Shown here: positions 7,169 to 13,562 of the stretch, in pieces
How the letters are laid out: the number at the start of each line of letters is the position of its first letter
How positions within the stretch are numbered: position 1 is the first letter of the stretch
DNA from: CAZYJD01 sp964647785
Lineage (GTDB): Bacteria > Bacteroidota > Bacteroidia > NS11-12g > UBA9320
Direction of reading: 5' to 3'
Assembly: GCA_964647785.1 (NCBI GenBank)
Contig: CAZYJD010000053.1
Coordinates: 1 to 13,782 of the forward strand
Length of the DNA: 13,782 nt
The notes under the pieces: model-generated
What the model was told of the DNA's origin: nothing
Database searches by the model: none
Seen by the model: the letters and a program-made list of their open reading frames with translations, nothing else
Position numbers and translations under genes: made by a program

Positions 7169-7177
7169 ATTCCTAAT
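7152..7177. repeat. Short tandem direct repeat
   Basis: CAAAATCCTAAT (7152-7163) and CAAATTCCTAAT (7166-7177) agree at 11 of 12 positions and are offset by 14 bases. They fill the gap between the ABC ATPase stop and the next promoter. On the minus strand the copies supply TTTG motifs, one of which is the -33 candidate of the downstream gene. Confidence 0.5.
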
Positions 7178-7185
7178 GCCTGATT

Positions 7186-7854
7186 CTACCCGCCTCCTTC
7201 TAACCGGCCATCTTTTAACCGAATGATGCGCTGCGTGCGCTCTGCGATATCGGGTTCATGGGTAACGATAACCACTGTTCGACCTTCCTGGTGAATGCGA
7301 TCGAGGATATCCATTACTTCATGTGATGTGGTGCTATCCAAGGCCCCTGTGGGCTCATCTGCCAATATCATCTTCGGCTCGGTAATTAGCGCACGTGCAA
7401 TGGCAACCCTTTGCTTTTGCCCGCCACTCATTTCGGATGGTCGGTGATGCGCCCAATCTGCCAGGCCTACTTTATCGAGATAATCCATTGCCTGTTTCTC
7501 TCTTTTCTTGCGGTTCACCTTTTGGTAATACAACGGAAGTGCAACATTCTCAAGAGCTGTTTTAAACCCAACTAAATTGAAGGATTGAAAAACAAAGCCG
7601 ATGTATTTTCCACGATATTTTGCTGCCTGCGTTTCATTTAAATGCTGAATCAACTGATCATCTATATGATAGGTTCCGGAATCGTAATCGTCTAAAATGC
7701 CCAAAATATTTAGCAGCGTACTCTTTCCAGAGCCGGATGATCCCATGATGGAGACCATCTCACCATCCATGATATCGAAACTAATGCCCCTCAGCACCTT
7801 TAATGAACGGTTGCCCATGGGATATGATTTTTCGATGTTGCGCACACTGATCAT
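7186..7854 (-). CDS. ABC transporter ATP-binding protein, MacB/LolD type
   Basis: A 222-residue nucleotide-binding subunit with every catalytic motif: Walker A GSSGSGKST (38-46), Q-loop Gln90, signature MSGGQKQR (142-149), Walker B MILADEP with Asp166 and Glu167, D-loop ALD, and switch His199. The VFQSFNL segment after the Q-loop and the DEPTGALD and VTHEPDIA stretches are typical of the MacB/LolD/FtsE-like exporter and mechanotransmission group. The partner permease is not adjacent: the upstream gene is the methyltransferase-like gene and the downstream one is the 66-residue protein. It must therefore work with a subunit encoded elsewhere, and its substrate cannot be told. The ATG at 7852-7854 is fixed by family alignment and by a TAAATTTG box 5 bases upstream. 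Confidence 0.92.
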   Translation of the reverse strand: MISVRNIEKSYPMGNRSLKVLRGISFDIMDGEMVSIMGSSGSGKSTLLNILGILDDYDSGTYHIDDQLIQHLNETQAAKYRGKYIGFVFQSFNLVGFKTALENVALPLYYQKVNRKKREKQAMDYLDKVGLADWAHHRPSEMSGGQKQRVAIARALITEPKMILADEPTGALDSTTSHEVMDILDRIHQEGRTVVIVTHEPDIAERTQRIIRLKDGRLEGGG

Positions 7855-7859
7855 GCCAG

Positions 7860-7888
7860 CAAATTTAGCATGCCCTTGCAGAGGTCAA
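7860..7888 (-). promoter_or_regulatory. Promoter of the ABC ATPase gene: TTG-N18-TAAATTTG
   Basis: TAAATTTG (7860-7867, minus strand) matches the -7 consensus and is 5 bases from the ATG. TTG at 7886-7888 lies 18 bases upstream, near the ideal spacing. This is the most complete promoter of the set. Confidence 0.72.
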
Positions 7889-7967
7889 AAGCCATTCGCT
7901 CTAAAAGCCGATGAATCAAACCATAAGTTCTACTACCGCAAAACAAAGGAAGGCCAGGTAAGATGTC

Positions 7968-8777
7968 TCACTGGTTTGTCGGGAGCAAAATAAGCGCGTA
8001 ACCTGCGGCTCTGCCCTTGGCGTTTTTTAGTTCCTTCCATTCCCATTGCATTCCTAAATTTTCAAGCGCATGTAAAAATGGTTCCAAGTCCTTTTTGGTA
8101 TAGGTTCGGACCAAAGAGGCTTGACCATCCCAGGCATATACCAGAGGTATGATCGGTATTAGATAGGTGAAAATTAATTGTAATGGCCCAATTCCTTTCA
8201 CAAATGGAGTCATCACAAGTGCCATTGCTGCTAAAATAAGCAAGGAGAGCGGCAGCAACAGCCACCAAAGCAGCAGAGGAATGGTATTCGATGCCACTTC
8301 ATATATAAATAGCGGCTGCTTGTTTTCTGCGGCCGATCGCAGTATGGTTCGCGCCGAGTCAGGATGCATGTGATGAAAACATGCAATCATGGTTTTCAAT
8401 CCCTCAGGAGCTTTGGAGAGTTCTGTGGCATTTACGGATTGCGAGGCATATTTCACGTTTGCCTGCCCAGCCTTGTTGAATCGTTCCACAACATTGGGGT
8501 TGGGAAATTTGTCGCTCAACAATAAGGATACTGGCAATTCAAGCTGATTGGCGTTCAACCGATGCACCACGCTAGGCATGATGCCACCTGAACCCGAGCC
8601 CAGATCTACAATTTGATTAAAAGCATGAAGCTGTCTTAACTTTTCGAGCTCAATACCAACCATTTCTGCGCTTCCCATCATGTTGTGAAAAACTTCCAAC
8701 AAACCCGTAATTCCCTTGCGAATAAACTGGGGTAGTGCCGAAAAATCTTCAAACTCAAAAAGTTGTATGCGTTTCAT
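7968..8777 (-). CDS. SAM-dependent methyltransferase-like protein with hydrophobic C-terminal segments
   Basis: A 269-residue protein beginning MKRIQLFEFEDF. Residues 54-160 look like a class I methyltransferase core: the SAM loop VDLGSGSGG (57-65), an acidic Asp89 after the second strand, and CFHHMHPD (133-140) at the usual fourth-strand position. Two strongly hydrophobic stretches follow (about 166-190 and 199-215), then YAWDGQASLVRTYTKKDL, which resembles the late part of a methyltransferase fold. I recall a Bacteroidota family with this exact plan. No substrate is known, and membrane association or a lipid substrate is inference. The frame extends upstream to 8861, but the ATG at 8775-8777 is preferred because the protein family starts there and TACCATTG lies 4 bases before it. 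It is the first gene of the 8777-5488 leftward group. Confidence 0.8.
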   Translation of the reverse strand: MKRIQLFEFEDFSALPQFIRKGITGLLEVFHNMMGSAEMVGIELEKLRQLHAFNQIVDLGSGSGGIMPSVVHRLNANQLELPVSLLLSDKFPNPNVVERFNKAGQANVKYASQSVNATELSKAPEGLKTMIACFHHMHPDSARTILRSAAENKQPLFIYEVASNTIPLLLWWLLLPLSLLILAAMALVMTPFVKGIGPLQLIFTYLIPIIPLVYAWDGQASLVRTYTKKDLEPFLHALENLGMQWEWKELKNAKGRAAGYALILLPTNQ

Positions 8778-8781
8778 GCTA

Positions 8782-8789
8782 CAATGGTA
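8782..8789 (-). promoter_or_regulatory. Near-consensus -7 box of the methyltransferase-like gene
   Basis: TACCATTG differs from TAnnTTTG at one position and ends exactly 4 bases before the ATG, as at other genes here. I see no TTG at a good -33 distance, so it is probably a weaker promoter. Confidence 0.5.
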
Positions 8790-8864
8790 AAGCTTCGTGC
8801 GGCAAAGTTGAAATAAATGTTTATTCACCTCAAAGGGAACTGCCAATCCCTCATGGCGCAAATT

Positions 8865-8930
8865 CCCTCCCTAGCTCCCATCCTCCCATCCTCCCTTCCT
8901 TCCTTATTTTCTTACTTCCTCTTGCCTGCT
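8865..8930 (-). repeat. Polypyrimidine tract with a potential G-quadruplex on the minus strand
   Basis: The plus strand is almost only C and T from 8865 to 8930. On the minus strand five GGG runs (8893-8895, 8885-8887, 8877-8879, 8869-8871, 8865-8867) are separated by loops of 5, 5, 5 and 1 bases, which meets the G3N1-7 rule for a quadruplex. Three of the loops recur with an 8-base period. The tract lies in the 165-base divergent gap just upstream of the CBS promoter. Confidence 0.6.
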
Positions 8931-8938
8931 TACCTTTG
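8931..8938 (+). promoter_or_regulatory. Promoter of the CBS gene, -7 box TACCTTTG
   Basis: An exact TAnnTTTG match separated by CCAC (4 bases) from ATG 8943. It sits at the end of the polypyrimidine tract. No TTG stands at the -33 distance. It argues against the longer frame that opens at 8817. Confidence 0.68.
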
Positions 8939-8942
8939 CCAC

Positions 8943-10313
8943 ATGTGGTATAACAACATACTTGAAACCATTGGAAATACGCCATTGGTGAAGGTGAATA
9001 AACTTACAGCCAATATTCCGGGGACATTTCTCATTAAGCTGGAAACAACCAATCCTGGCAACAGCATCAAAGATCGCATGGCGCTGAAAATGATTGAAGA
9101 TGCCGAAAAATCAGGTAAACTCAAACCAGGCGGTACCATCATTGAAGGAACCAGCGGTAATACGGGTATGGGGCTTGCCATTGCAGCCGTAATCAAAGGC
9201 TATAAATGCATTTTCACCACCACTGATAAGCAAAGCCGGGAAAAAGTAGATGCCCTCAAGGCTTTTGGAGCCGAAGTAATTGTTTGTCCTACGGATGTAG
9301 ATCCTGAAGATCCCCGCTCCTACTATAGCGTTTCGAGTCGCCTGGCCGATGAGATACCCAACAGCTGGAAACCCAATCAATATGACAACCTAAGCAACCA
9401 GCAAGCGCATTACGAACAAACAGGGCCGGAAATTTGGGAGCAGACCGAAGGTAAAATCACCCATTTGGTGGTGGGCGTAGGAACGGGGGGAACCATCACC
9501 GGAACCGGGCGATATCTGAAAGAAAAAAATCCGAACATCCAAATCCTGGGCATCGACACCTATGGCTCAATTTTCAAAAAATACAAAGACACCGGCGAGT
9601 TTGATAAAAGCGAAATATACCCTTACATCACTGAGGGAATTGGCGAGGATTTTCTTCCTGCCAATGTCGATTTCGGTATCATTGATCATTTTGAAAAAGT
9701 AAGCGACAAAGACGCTGCTGTATTTACCCGAAGAATTCCGCGTGAAGAAGGAATTTTTGCCGGAAATAGTGCAGGAGCAGCCATGGCGGGAATTGAGCAG
9801 ATGAAAAGTCGCTTTAAACCCGATGATGTGGTGGTGGTCATTTTTCACGATCATGGCATCCGCTACATGGGCAAAATGTTCAATGACGATTGGATGCGCG
9901 ATCGGGGGTTTTTGCCTCCCGTACAAAAGAAAACAGCCATGGATCTCATCCGTTCGCATCAGGAGTTACCATTGCTCAGCATTTCTGCGGATGCGCTCAC
10001 ATCAGAAGCGGTGGCAAAAATGCAGAAGTATGACATCAGCCAACTGCCGGTAAAAAATGAGAACGGAGCGTTCATTGGTGCCCTCGAGGACAACCACCTA
10101 TACGCTAAACTTCTTGCCAATAACAACCTGCTTAATGCATCTGTAAAAGATGTTATGCAAGCGCCTTTCCCAGTGGTAAAACATGACGACAGCATCGAAA
10201 AAGTGTCATCGCTCATTACCCGAGATAACAGCGCAGTGTTAATGATGGATATGGGAGGCAATTGGCATATCATTACGCGTTTCGATCTCATACAGGGCAT
10301 TCAAGAGGCCTAA
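8943..10313 (+). CDS. cbs: Cystathionine beta-synthase (PLP enzyme with C-terminal CBS domain pair)
   Basis: A 456-residue fold-type II PLP enzyme that would condense homocysteine with serine (or a related beta-replacement donor) to cystathionine in the cytosol. Visible are Lys43 in NSIKDR as the Schiff-base lysine, the substrate loop GTSGNTG (69-75), the phosphate-binding GTGGTITG (180-187), and ITEGIGEDFLP (229-239), which favours CBS over a plain cysteine synthase. Residues about 332-456 form a Bateman pair of CBS domains, a likely regulatory site. There is no N-terminal heme domain as in animal CBS. The ATG at 8943 is chosen over an upstream start at 8817 because IGNTPLVKVN stands at the normal distance and a TACCTTTG box precedes it by 4 bases. 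Its TAA overlaps the next ATG. A cysteine synthase with CBS domains is the alternative. Confidence 0.9.
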   Translation: MWYNNILETIGNTPLVKVNKLTANIPGTFLIKLETTNPGNSIKDRMALKMIEDAEKSGKLKPGGTIIEGTSGNTGMGLAIAAVIKGYKCIFTTTDKQSREKVDALKAFGAEVIVCPTDVDPEDPRSYYSVSSRLADEIPNSWKPNQYDNLSNQQAHYEQTGPEIWEQTEGKITHLVVGVGTGGTITGTGRYLKEKNPNIQILGIDTYGSIFKKYKDTGEFDKSEIYPYITEGIGEDFLPANVDFGIIDHFEKVSDKDAAVFTRRIPREEGIFAGNSAGAAMAGIEQMKSRFKPDDVVVVIFHDHGIRYMGKMFNDDWMRDRGFLPPVQKKTAMDLIRSHQELPLLSISADALTSEAVAKMQKYDISQLPVKNENGAFIGALEDNHLYAKLLANNNLLNASVKDVMQAPFPVVKHDDSIEKVSSLITRDNSAVLMMDMGGNWHIITRFDLIQGIQEA

Positions 10314-11080
10314 TGCCTTTTCGTAAAGTCATTGACCAAATGGGGCGATTGGTGGAGATTCCTTCCGCTCCCAAACGCATCGTTAGTCTGGTGCCTTCGC
10401 AAACGGAATTATTGTACGATCTTGGCTTGTCTGAACAGATCGTAGGACAAACCCTTTTCTGCATACATCCGGCAGAAGCTTTCAAAACAGCCCATAAAAT
10501 TGGAGGAACGAAAAAACTTCGCCTCGATAAAATCAGAGCCTTGAAACCCGATCTCATCATTGGGAATAAAGAAGAAAACGAACGGGAACAGATTGAAACC
10601 CTTGCGGCTGAATTTCCGGTTTGGATGAGTGATATCATTGATACGGAAAATGCGTTGCAAATGGTTGAAATGCTTGGCTATATTACCGGTAAGACGAACA
10701 AGGCCATTGAAATCTCACAAGAACTCCGAGCCATTTATCATCGACTCCAAGAAGAAGTAAAAAGGTCCAAAAAAACCCTTTACCTCATCTGGAAAGATCC
10801 ATGGATGGCAGCAGGGAATAAAACTTACATTCACCACATGCTGGCGATGTGTGGCTTTGAGAATTGCTTGGACGGTCGATACCCAGAATTGACGGACGAT
10901 GAACTAAAAAGTATTGATCCGGAGGTGATTCTACTCAGTTCAGAGCCCTACCCGTTTCAAGAAAAGCACTTGATACAACTTAAAAGCCAGTTGCCTAAAG
11001 CCGAAATAAAACTGGTGGATGGAGAGTTTTTTAGCTGGTATGGCAGCCGGTTGATTCATCTGAAAAATCTACGTTTTTGA
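10313..11080 (+). CDS. BtuF-like helical-backbone metal/cobalamin receptor, no signal peptide
   Basis: A 255-residue protein of the periplasmic-binding type with a helical backbone (BtuF/FhuD-like). Landmarks are KRIVSLVPSQTELLYDLG (21-38), VGQTLFCIHP (44-53), IGGTKK (63-68), LKPDLIIGNKEEN (77-89), LIWKDPWMAAG (158-168), MLAMCGFEN (176-184), LLSSEPYPF (207-215) and DGEFFSWYGSRL (236-247). Similar proteins are widespread in Bacteroidota and often annotated cobalamin-binding or ABC substrate-binding. Here the N-terminus has no hydrophobic signal or lipobox, so it should stay in the cytosol, unlike a true uptake receptor. No permease or ATPase is adjacent. Its ATG starts on the last base of the CBS stop (TAATG), which implies translational coupling. 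The ligand is unknown, and metal or corrinoid binding is family-based inference. Confidence 0.88.
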   Translation: MPFRKVIDQMGRLVEIPSAPKRIVSLVPSQTELLYDLGLSEQIVGQTLFCIHPAEAFKTAHKIGGTKKLRLDKIRALKPDLIIGNKEENEREQIETLAAEFPVWMSDIIDTENALQMVEMLGYITGKTNKAIEISQELRAIYHRLQEEVKRSKKTLYLIWKDPWMAAGNKTYIHHMLAMCGFENCLDGRYPELTDDELKSIDPEVILLSSEPYPFQEKHLIQLKSQLPKAEIKLVDGEFFSWYGSRLIHLKNLRF

Positions 11081-11107
11081 ATTTCATTCGAATCACTGCC
11101 CTTCAAC

Positions 11108-11707
11108 TCAGTCGATGCCCATCCATTTATGGGTTTGGAGGCTGAGTCGCCAGGCAGGATTGTGCTGGATGTAATGAATGATTTCAGGAAGCATTCGTTC
11201 CATTCGGTCGTATTCCGGCTGTAGATAAAGCATACAACTTTCGTGAACCATGGCTGCATGTTCCTTTGCCCATTGAAAATCACTCTTATTATAAACAATC
11301 ACCTTGAGTTCATGGGCTTTTTCGGCCACTTCCTTCAAGGGGGCTTTGAATTTCTTTGGAGAAAAAGTAATCCAATCAAAACGCCCAATCAACGGATGCG
11401 CACCAGAAGTCTCTATGGCTATTTCCAAACCTCTCTGCCGCAGTGCATCGCAAAGCATGGTTAAGTCATACATGGCGGGCTCACCACCCGTAATCACCAC
11501 AAGTTCTGCACCGGAAGAAGCCGCTTCCTGGGCCAATTCTTCGGCAGTTTTCTGCGGCCATTTGCCGGCATCCCAACTGTCTTTCACATCGCACCATACA
11601 CAGCCCACATCGCAACCACCCAGGCGTATAAACCAAGCAGCGCGACCGCTATTGGCGCCTTCCCCCTGAAGGGTGTAGAAGGACTCCATCAGCGGGTAAA
11701 CACTCAT
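11108..11707 (-). CDS. queE: 7-carboxy-7-deazaguanine synthase (radical SAM)
   Basis: QueE converts 6-carboxy-5,6,7,8-tetrahydropterin to 7-carboxy-7-deazaguanine, a step toward preQ0 and queuosine in tRNA. The 199 residues include the 4Fe-4S motif CDVGCVWC (Cys32, Cys36, Cys39; C-x3-C-x2-C), LQGEGANSGRAAWFIRLGG before it, the SAM-contacting ITGGEP (72-77), ETSG (98-101), and the C-terminal LQTHKWMGID typical of Bacteroidota QueE. The length suits the compact form of the enzyme. Its ATG shares the ATGA with the folD stop, so it is translated from the folD transcript. It ends 27 bases from the convergent receptor gene, with no terminator visible between them. No other queuosine gene lies in the window. 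Confidence 0.93.
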   Translation of the reverse strand: MSVYPLMESFYTLQGEGANSGRAAWFIRLGGCDVGCVWCDVKDSWDAGKWPQKTAEELAQEAASSGAELVVITGGEPAMYDLTMLCDALRQRGLEIAIETSGAHPLIGRFDWITFSPKKFKAPLKEVAEKAHELKVIVYNKSDFQWAKEHAAMVHESCMLYLQPEYDRMERMLPEIIHYIQHNPAWRLSLQTHKWMGID

Positions 11708-12585
11708 GCTCCGAATTTAATGCTGTATGCTTTTAAAGTGTTCTGCAGTAAACCCAATCGGGTCATGGGGCCCACACCACCCGGCACGGGCGTAATCCAG
11801 CTGCATTTGTCCTTCACCTCCTCAAATGCCACATCTCCTTTTAGGCTATAACCCTTCGGATGCTCTGGATCGTCGGTTCTTGTGATTCCAACATCAATGA
11901 CCACGGCTCCTTCTTTCACCATATCAGCGGTTACAAATTCAGGGCGCCCCAAGGCCACAATTAATATATCAGCCTGTTGCGTGAAAGACGACAAATTCTG
12001 GGTACGGCTGTGGCATAAGGTTACGGTGCAATTGCCCGGATTCCCGCTGCGCGACATTAAAATACTCATGGGCCGACCAACAATATTGCTTCTTCCGATC
12101 ACCACACAGTGCTTACCGCTGGTTTCAATGCCATAGGCTTCCAACAACATCAATATGCCCAAAGGAGTCGCAGAAATAAAGGTGTCTTCTCCCTTGGCAA
12201 GTTTTCCTACAGAAATCGTATGAAAACCATCCACATCCTTTTGAGGATCAATGGCCTCCGTTACTTTGGTTGCATCAATATGAGCGGGCAATGGCAATTG
12301 TACAATCAGTCCGTCGATATCCGGGTTCTGATTGATCTTCTCTACTTCCGACAAAAGCGCTGCTTCGCTGATACTTTCATCGAAACGAAGCACCGTTGAA
12401 CCAAAGCCTACCTTTTCGCAATCCTTTTCCTTGCTGTTCACATAGGTGCGACTTGCGCCGTCATCTCCTACCAATATGGCTGCCAAATGCGGTGCTCGTT
12501 TACCCGTGGCCACAATCGCCTCAACCTCTTCTCTGATACGCTCACGCAATTGTTTTGCCGTTTCCAGACCATTGATGATTTCCAT
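11704..12585 (-). CDS. folD: Methylene-THF dehydrogenase / methenyl-THF cyclohydrolase
   Basis: FolD is the bifunctional cytosolic enzyme that interconverts 5,10-methylene-THF and 10-formyl-THF using NADP. The 293 residues match the family. Key elements are SRTYVNSKEKDCEKVGF with Tyr48 and catalytic Lys52, GLIVQLPLP (92-100), KDVDGFH with Asp119 (116-122), the nucleotide-binding VVIGRSNIVGRPM (161-173), and TPVPGGVGPMTRLGL near the end. The usual PCTP before the second domain is here SATP, a form I also associate with Bacteroidota enzymes. ATG 12583-12585 is supported by a TAAATTTG box 4 bases upstream. It leads a two-gene operon with queE. Its product ultimately supplies methyl-THF, which with homocysteine forms methionine, linking it loosely to the CBS gene nearby. 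Confidence 0.94.
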   Translation of the reverse strand: MEIINGLETAKQLRERIREEVEAIVATGKRAPHLAAILVGDDGASRTYVNSKEKDCEKVGFGSTVLRFDESISEAALLSEVEKINQNPDIDGLIVQLPLPAHIDATKVTEAIDPQKDVDGFHTISVGKLAKGEDTFISATPLGILMLLEAYGIETSGKHCVVIGRSNIVGRPMSILMSRSGNPGNCTVTLCHSRTQNLSSFTQQADILIVALGRPEFVTADMVKEGAVVIDVGITRTDDPEHPKGYSLKGDVAFEEVKDKCSWITPVPGGVGPMTRLGLLQNTLKAYSIKFGA

Positions 12586-12589
12586 GCCA

Positions 12590-12597
12590 CAAATTTA
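12590..12597 (-). promoter_or_regulatory. folD-queE promoter, -7 box TAAATTTG
   Basis: An exact TAnnTTTG match on the minus strand, separated from the folD ATG by TGGC (4 bases). The nearest upstream TTG lies 14 bases away, shorter than usual for a -33 element. It shares the 100-base divergent gap with the lipoprotein promoter. Confidence 0.65.
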
Positions 12598-12673
12598 GGC
12601 CAAAGAGTGTGCAAATCTTTACAGAGAAATGCTTCTATTAGCTGCTTGCCGCTCAATTCATCGAGCACATGTG

Positions 12674-12681
12674 TATTTTTG
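12674..12681 (+). promoter_or_regulatory. Promoter of the 12686 lipoprotein gene, -7 box TATTTTTG
   Basis: An exact TAnnTTTG match followed by AAAC (4 bases) and the ATG at 12686. A TTG about 25 bases upstream is slightly beyond the normal -33 spacing. Confidence 0.65.
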
Positions 12682-12685
12682 AAAC

Positions 12686-13375
12686 ATGAGGCGGATTGTC
12701 TTTCTAACCATTGTATTTTTTGCAGTCACCTTTTCTTCTTGTCGCAAGAATGAATACGAACCCATTCCCACTGAGCTGGGTGAAGCGTATTTCCCTTTGG
12801 CGGTAGGTCATACCTGGATTTATGAAGTGGACAGTGTGGTGTACAGCAGTTTTAATGTCAACCGGCTTAGAGATACATTCCACTATTGGGTAAAACATGA
12901 AATAGAGCGCATATACAGCCTTAACGGCAGCGATAGCAGTTATCTCGTGAACAAATATATTTCGAGCGATGAAGGAAAAAACTGGCGCTATAACCGCAGC
13001 CTCATCTTCGAAAAGAATAATGCCAACGTGCAGGTGGTTGATGAAGGCGTGCGAAGCATTCCTTTGGTGTTTCCAATTTTGTTGTACAAAAGCTGGGATG
13101 GCAATTTGTATAACAATCAGGGAGAAAAAAACTACTCGTATATCGAGACCAATGGCTCATGCGACCTACCAGACAGTTCAAGCGTGAAATGTGTTCAGGT
13201 TTTACATGAAGACCTTGAGAATTTCGTACAGAAGTATTACGGAATGGAGCGCTACGCAGAATCAATTGGACTTATTGAACGGCATTTCACTGCGCTGGAA
13301 GACATTTATGATAGCACCAGGACCAATGGCTATGACTATCGATATCGTTTAATTGAGTTCATTCCAGCTCCATAA
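12686..13375 (+). CDS. Predicted lipoprotein of unknown function
   Basis: A 229-residue protein with a clear lipoprotein signal: MRR, a hydrophobic core (IVFLTIVFFAVTF) and the lipobox FSSC with Cys19, followed by RKNEYEP. It should be exported and lipid-anchored. The mature N-terminus contains YFPLAVGHTWIYEVDSVVY (35-53), a motif I recognise from many uncharacterised Bacteroidota lipoproteins that begin with an 'FPL..G..W.Y.vDS' strand. The rest alternates short polar strands with no visible catalytic motif. Two further Cys lie in GSCDLPDSSSVKC and could form a disulfide. It is divergent from folD with 100 bases between starts and has its own TATTTTTG box 4 bases before the ATG. The function is unknown. 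Confidence 0.85.
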   Translation: MRRIVFLTIVFFAVTFSSCRKNEYEPIPTELGEAYFPLAVGHTWIYEVDSVVYSSFNVNRLRDTFHYWVKHEIERIYSLNGSDSSYLVNKYISSDEGKNWRYNRSLIFEKNNANVQVVDEGVRSIPLVFPILLYKSWDGNLYNNQGEKNYSYIETNGSCDLPDSSSVKCVQVLHEDLENFVQKYYGMERYAESIGLIERHFTALEDIYDSTRTNGYDYRYRLIEFIPAP

Positions 13376-13393
13376 CTGGTGACTGAGCTTTTA

Positions 13394-13414
13394 TTTCTTC
13401 GGCTTCAGAAGAAA
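13394..13414. repeat. Inverted repeat after the lipoprotein gene
   Basis: TTTCTTC (13394-13400) pairs perfectly with GAAGAAA (13408-13414) around a 7-base loop, 18 bases after the TAA. The stem is AT-rich and lacks a T run, so terminator function is doubtful. The rest of the gap from 13415 to 13510 holds nothing I recognise. Confidence 0.3.
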
Positions 13415-13510
13415 GCCTGCATCAAGGGCTGGAACCTAAATTACCGCTGCGGATTCTTGCAGACACAACAAATCTTTGAAGGGTACTTCAACAGTAAGCT
13501 GTTTGATTCA

Positions 13511-13518
13511 TAAGTTTG
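13511..13518 (+). promoter_or_regulatory. Candidate -7 box TAAGTTTG for the 3'-terminal gene
   Basis: TAAGTTTG fits TAnnTTTG and lies 44 bases before the ATG at 13563. No good TTG is present at the -33 distance. If used, this gene would have a real leader of about 40 bases, unlike most others in the window. Confidence 0.4.
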
Positions 13519-13562
13519 TGACAGAAACGTAGATGCAATCAGTCCGAAAATCGGGCAGGTGC

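Noticed and set aside
8778..8861. N-terminal extension of the methyltransferase-like protein to 8861
   Set aside because: The added 28 residues match no family start, and the extension contains the probable promoter box at 8782-8789.
8865..8900. CRISPR-like or minisatellite array in the CCCATCCT repeats
   Set aside because: Only about three 8-base units are present, with no spacers and no cas genes. It is better described as a polypyrimidine tract.
8817..8942. N-terminal extension of the CBS protein by 42 residues from ATG 8817
   Set aside because: It would translate the polypyrimidine tract into a Pro/Ser/Leu-rich stretch and include the TACCTTTG promoter box. The enzyme family starts near the ATG at 8943.
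9111..10300. Minus-strand frames of 89, 130 and 113 residues inside the CBS gene
   Set aside because: They are antisense shadows of a strongly conserved enzyme with no start signals or motifs.
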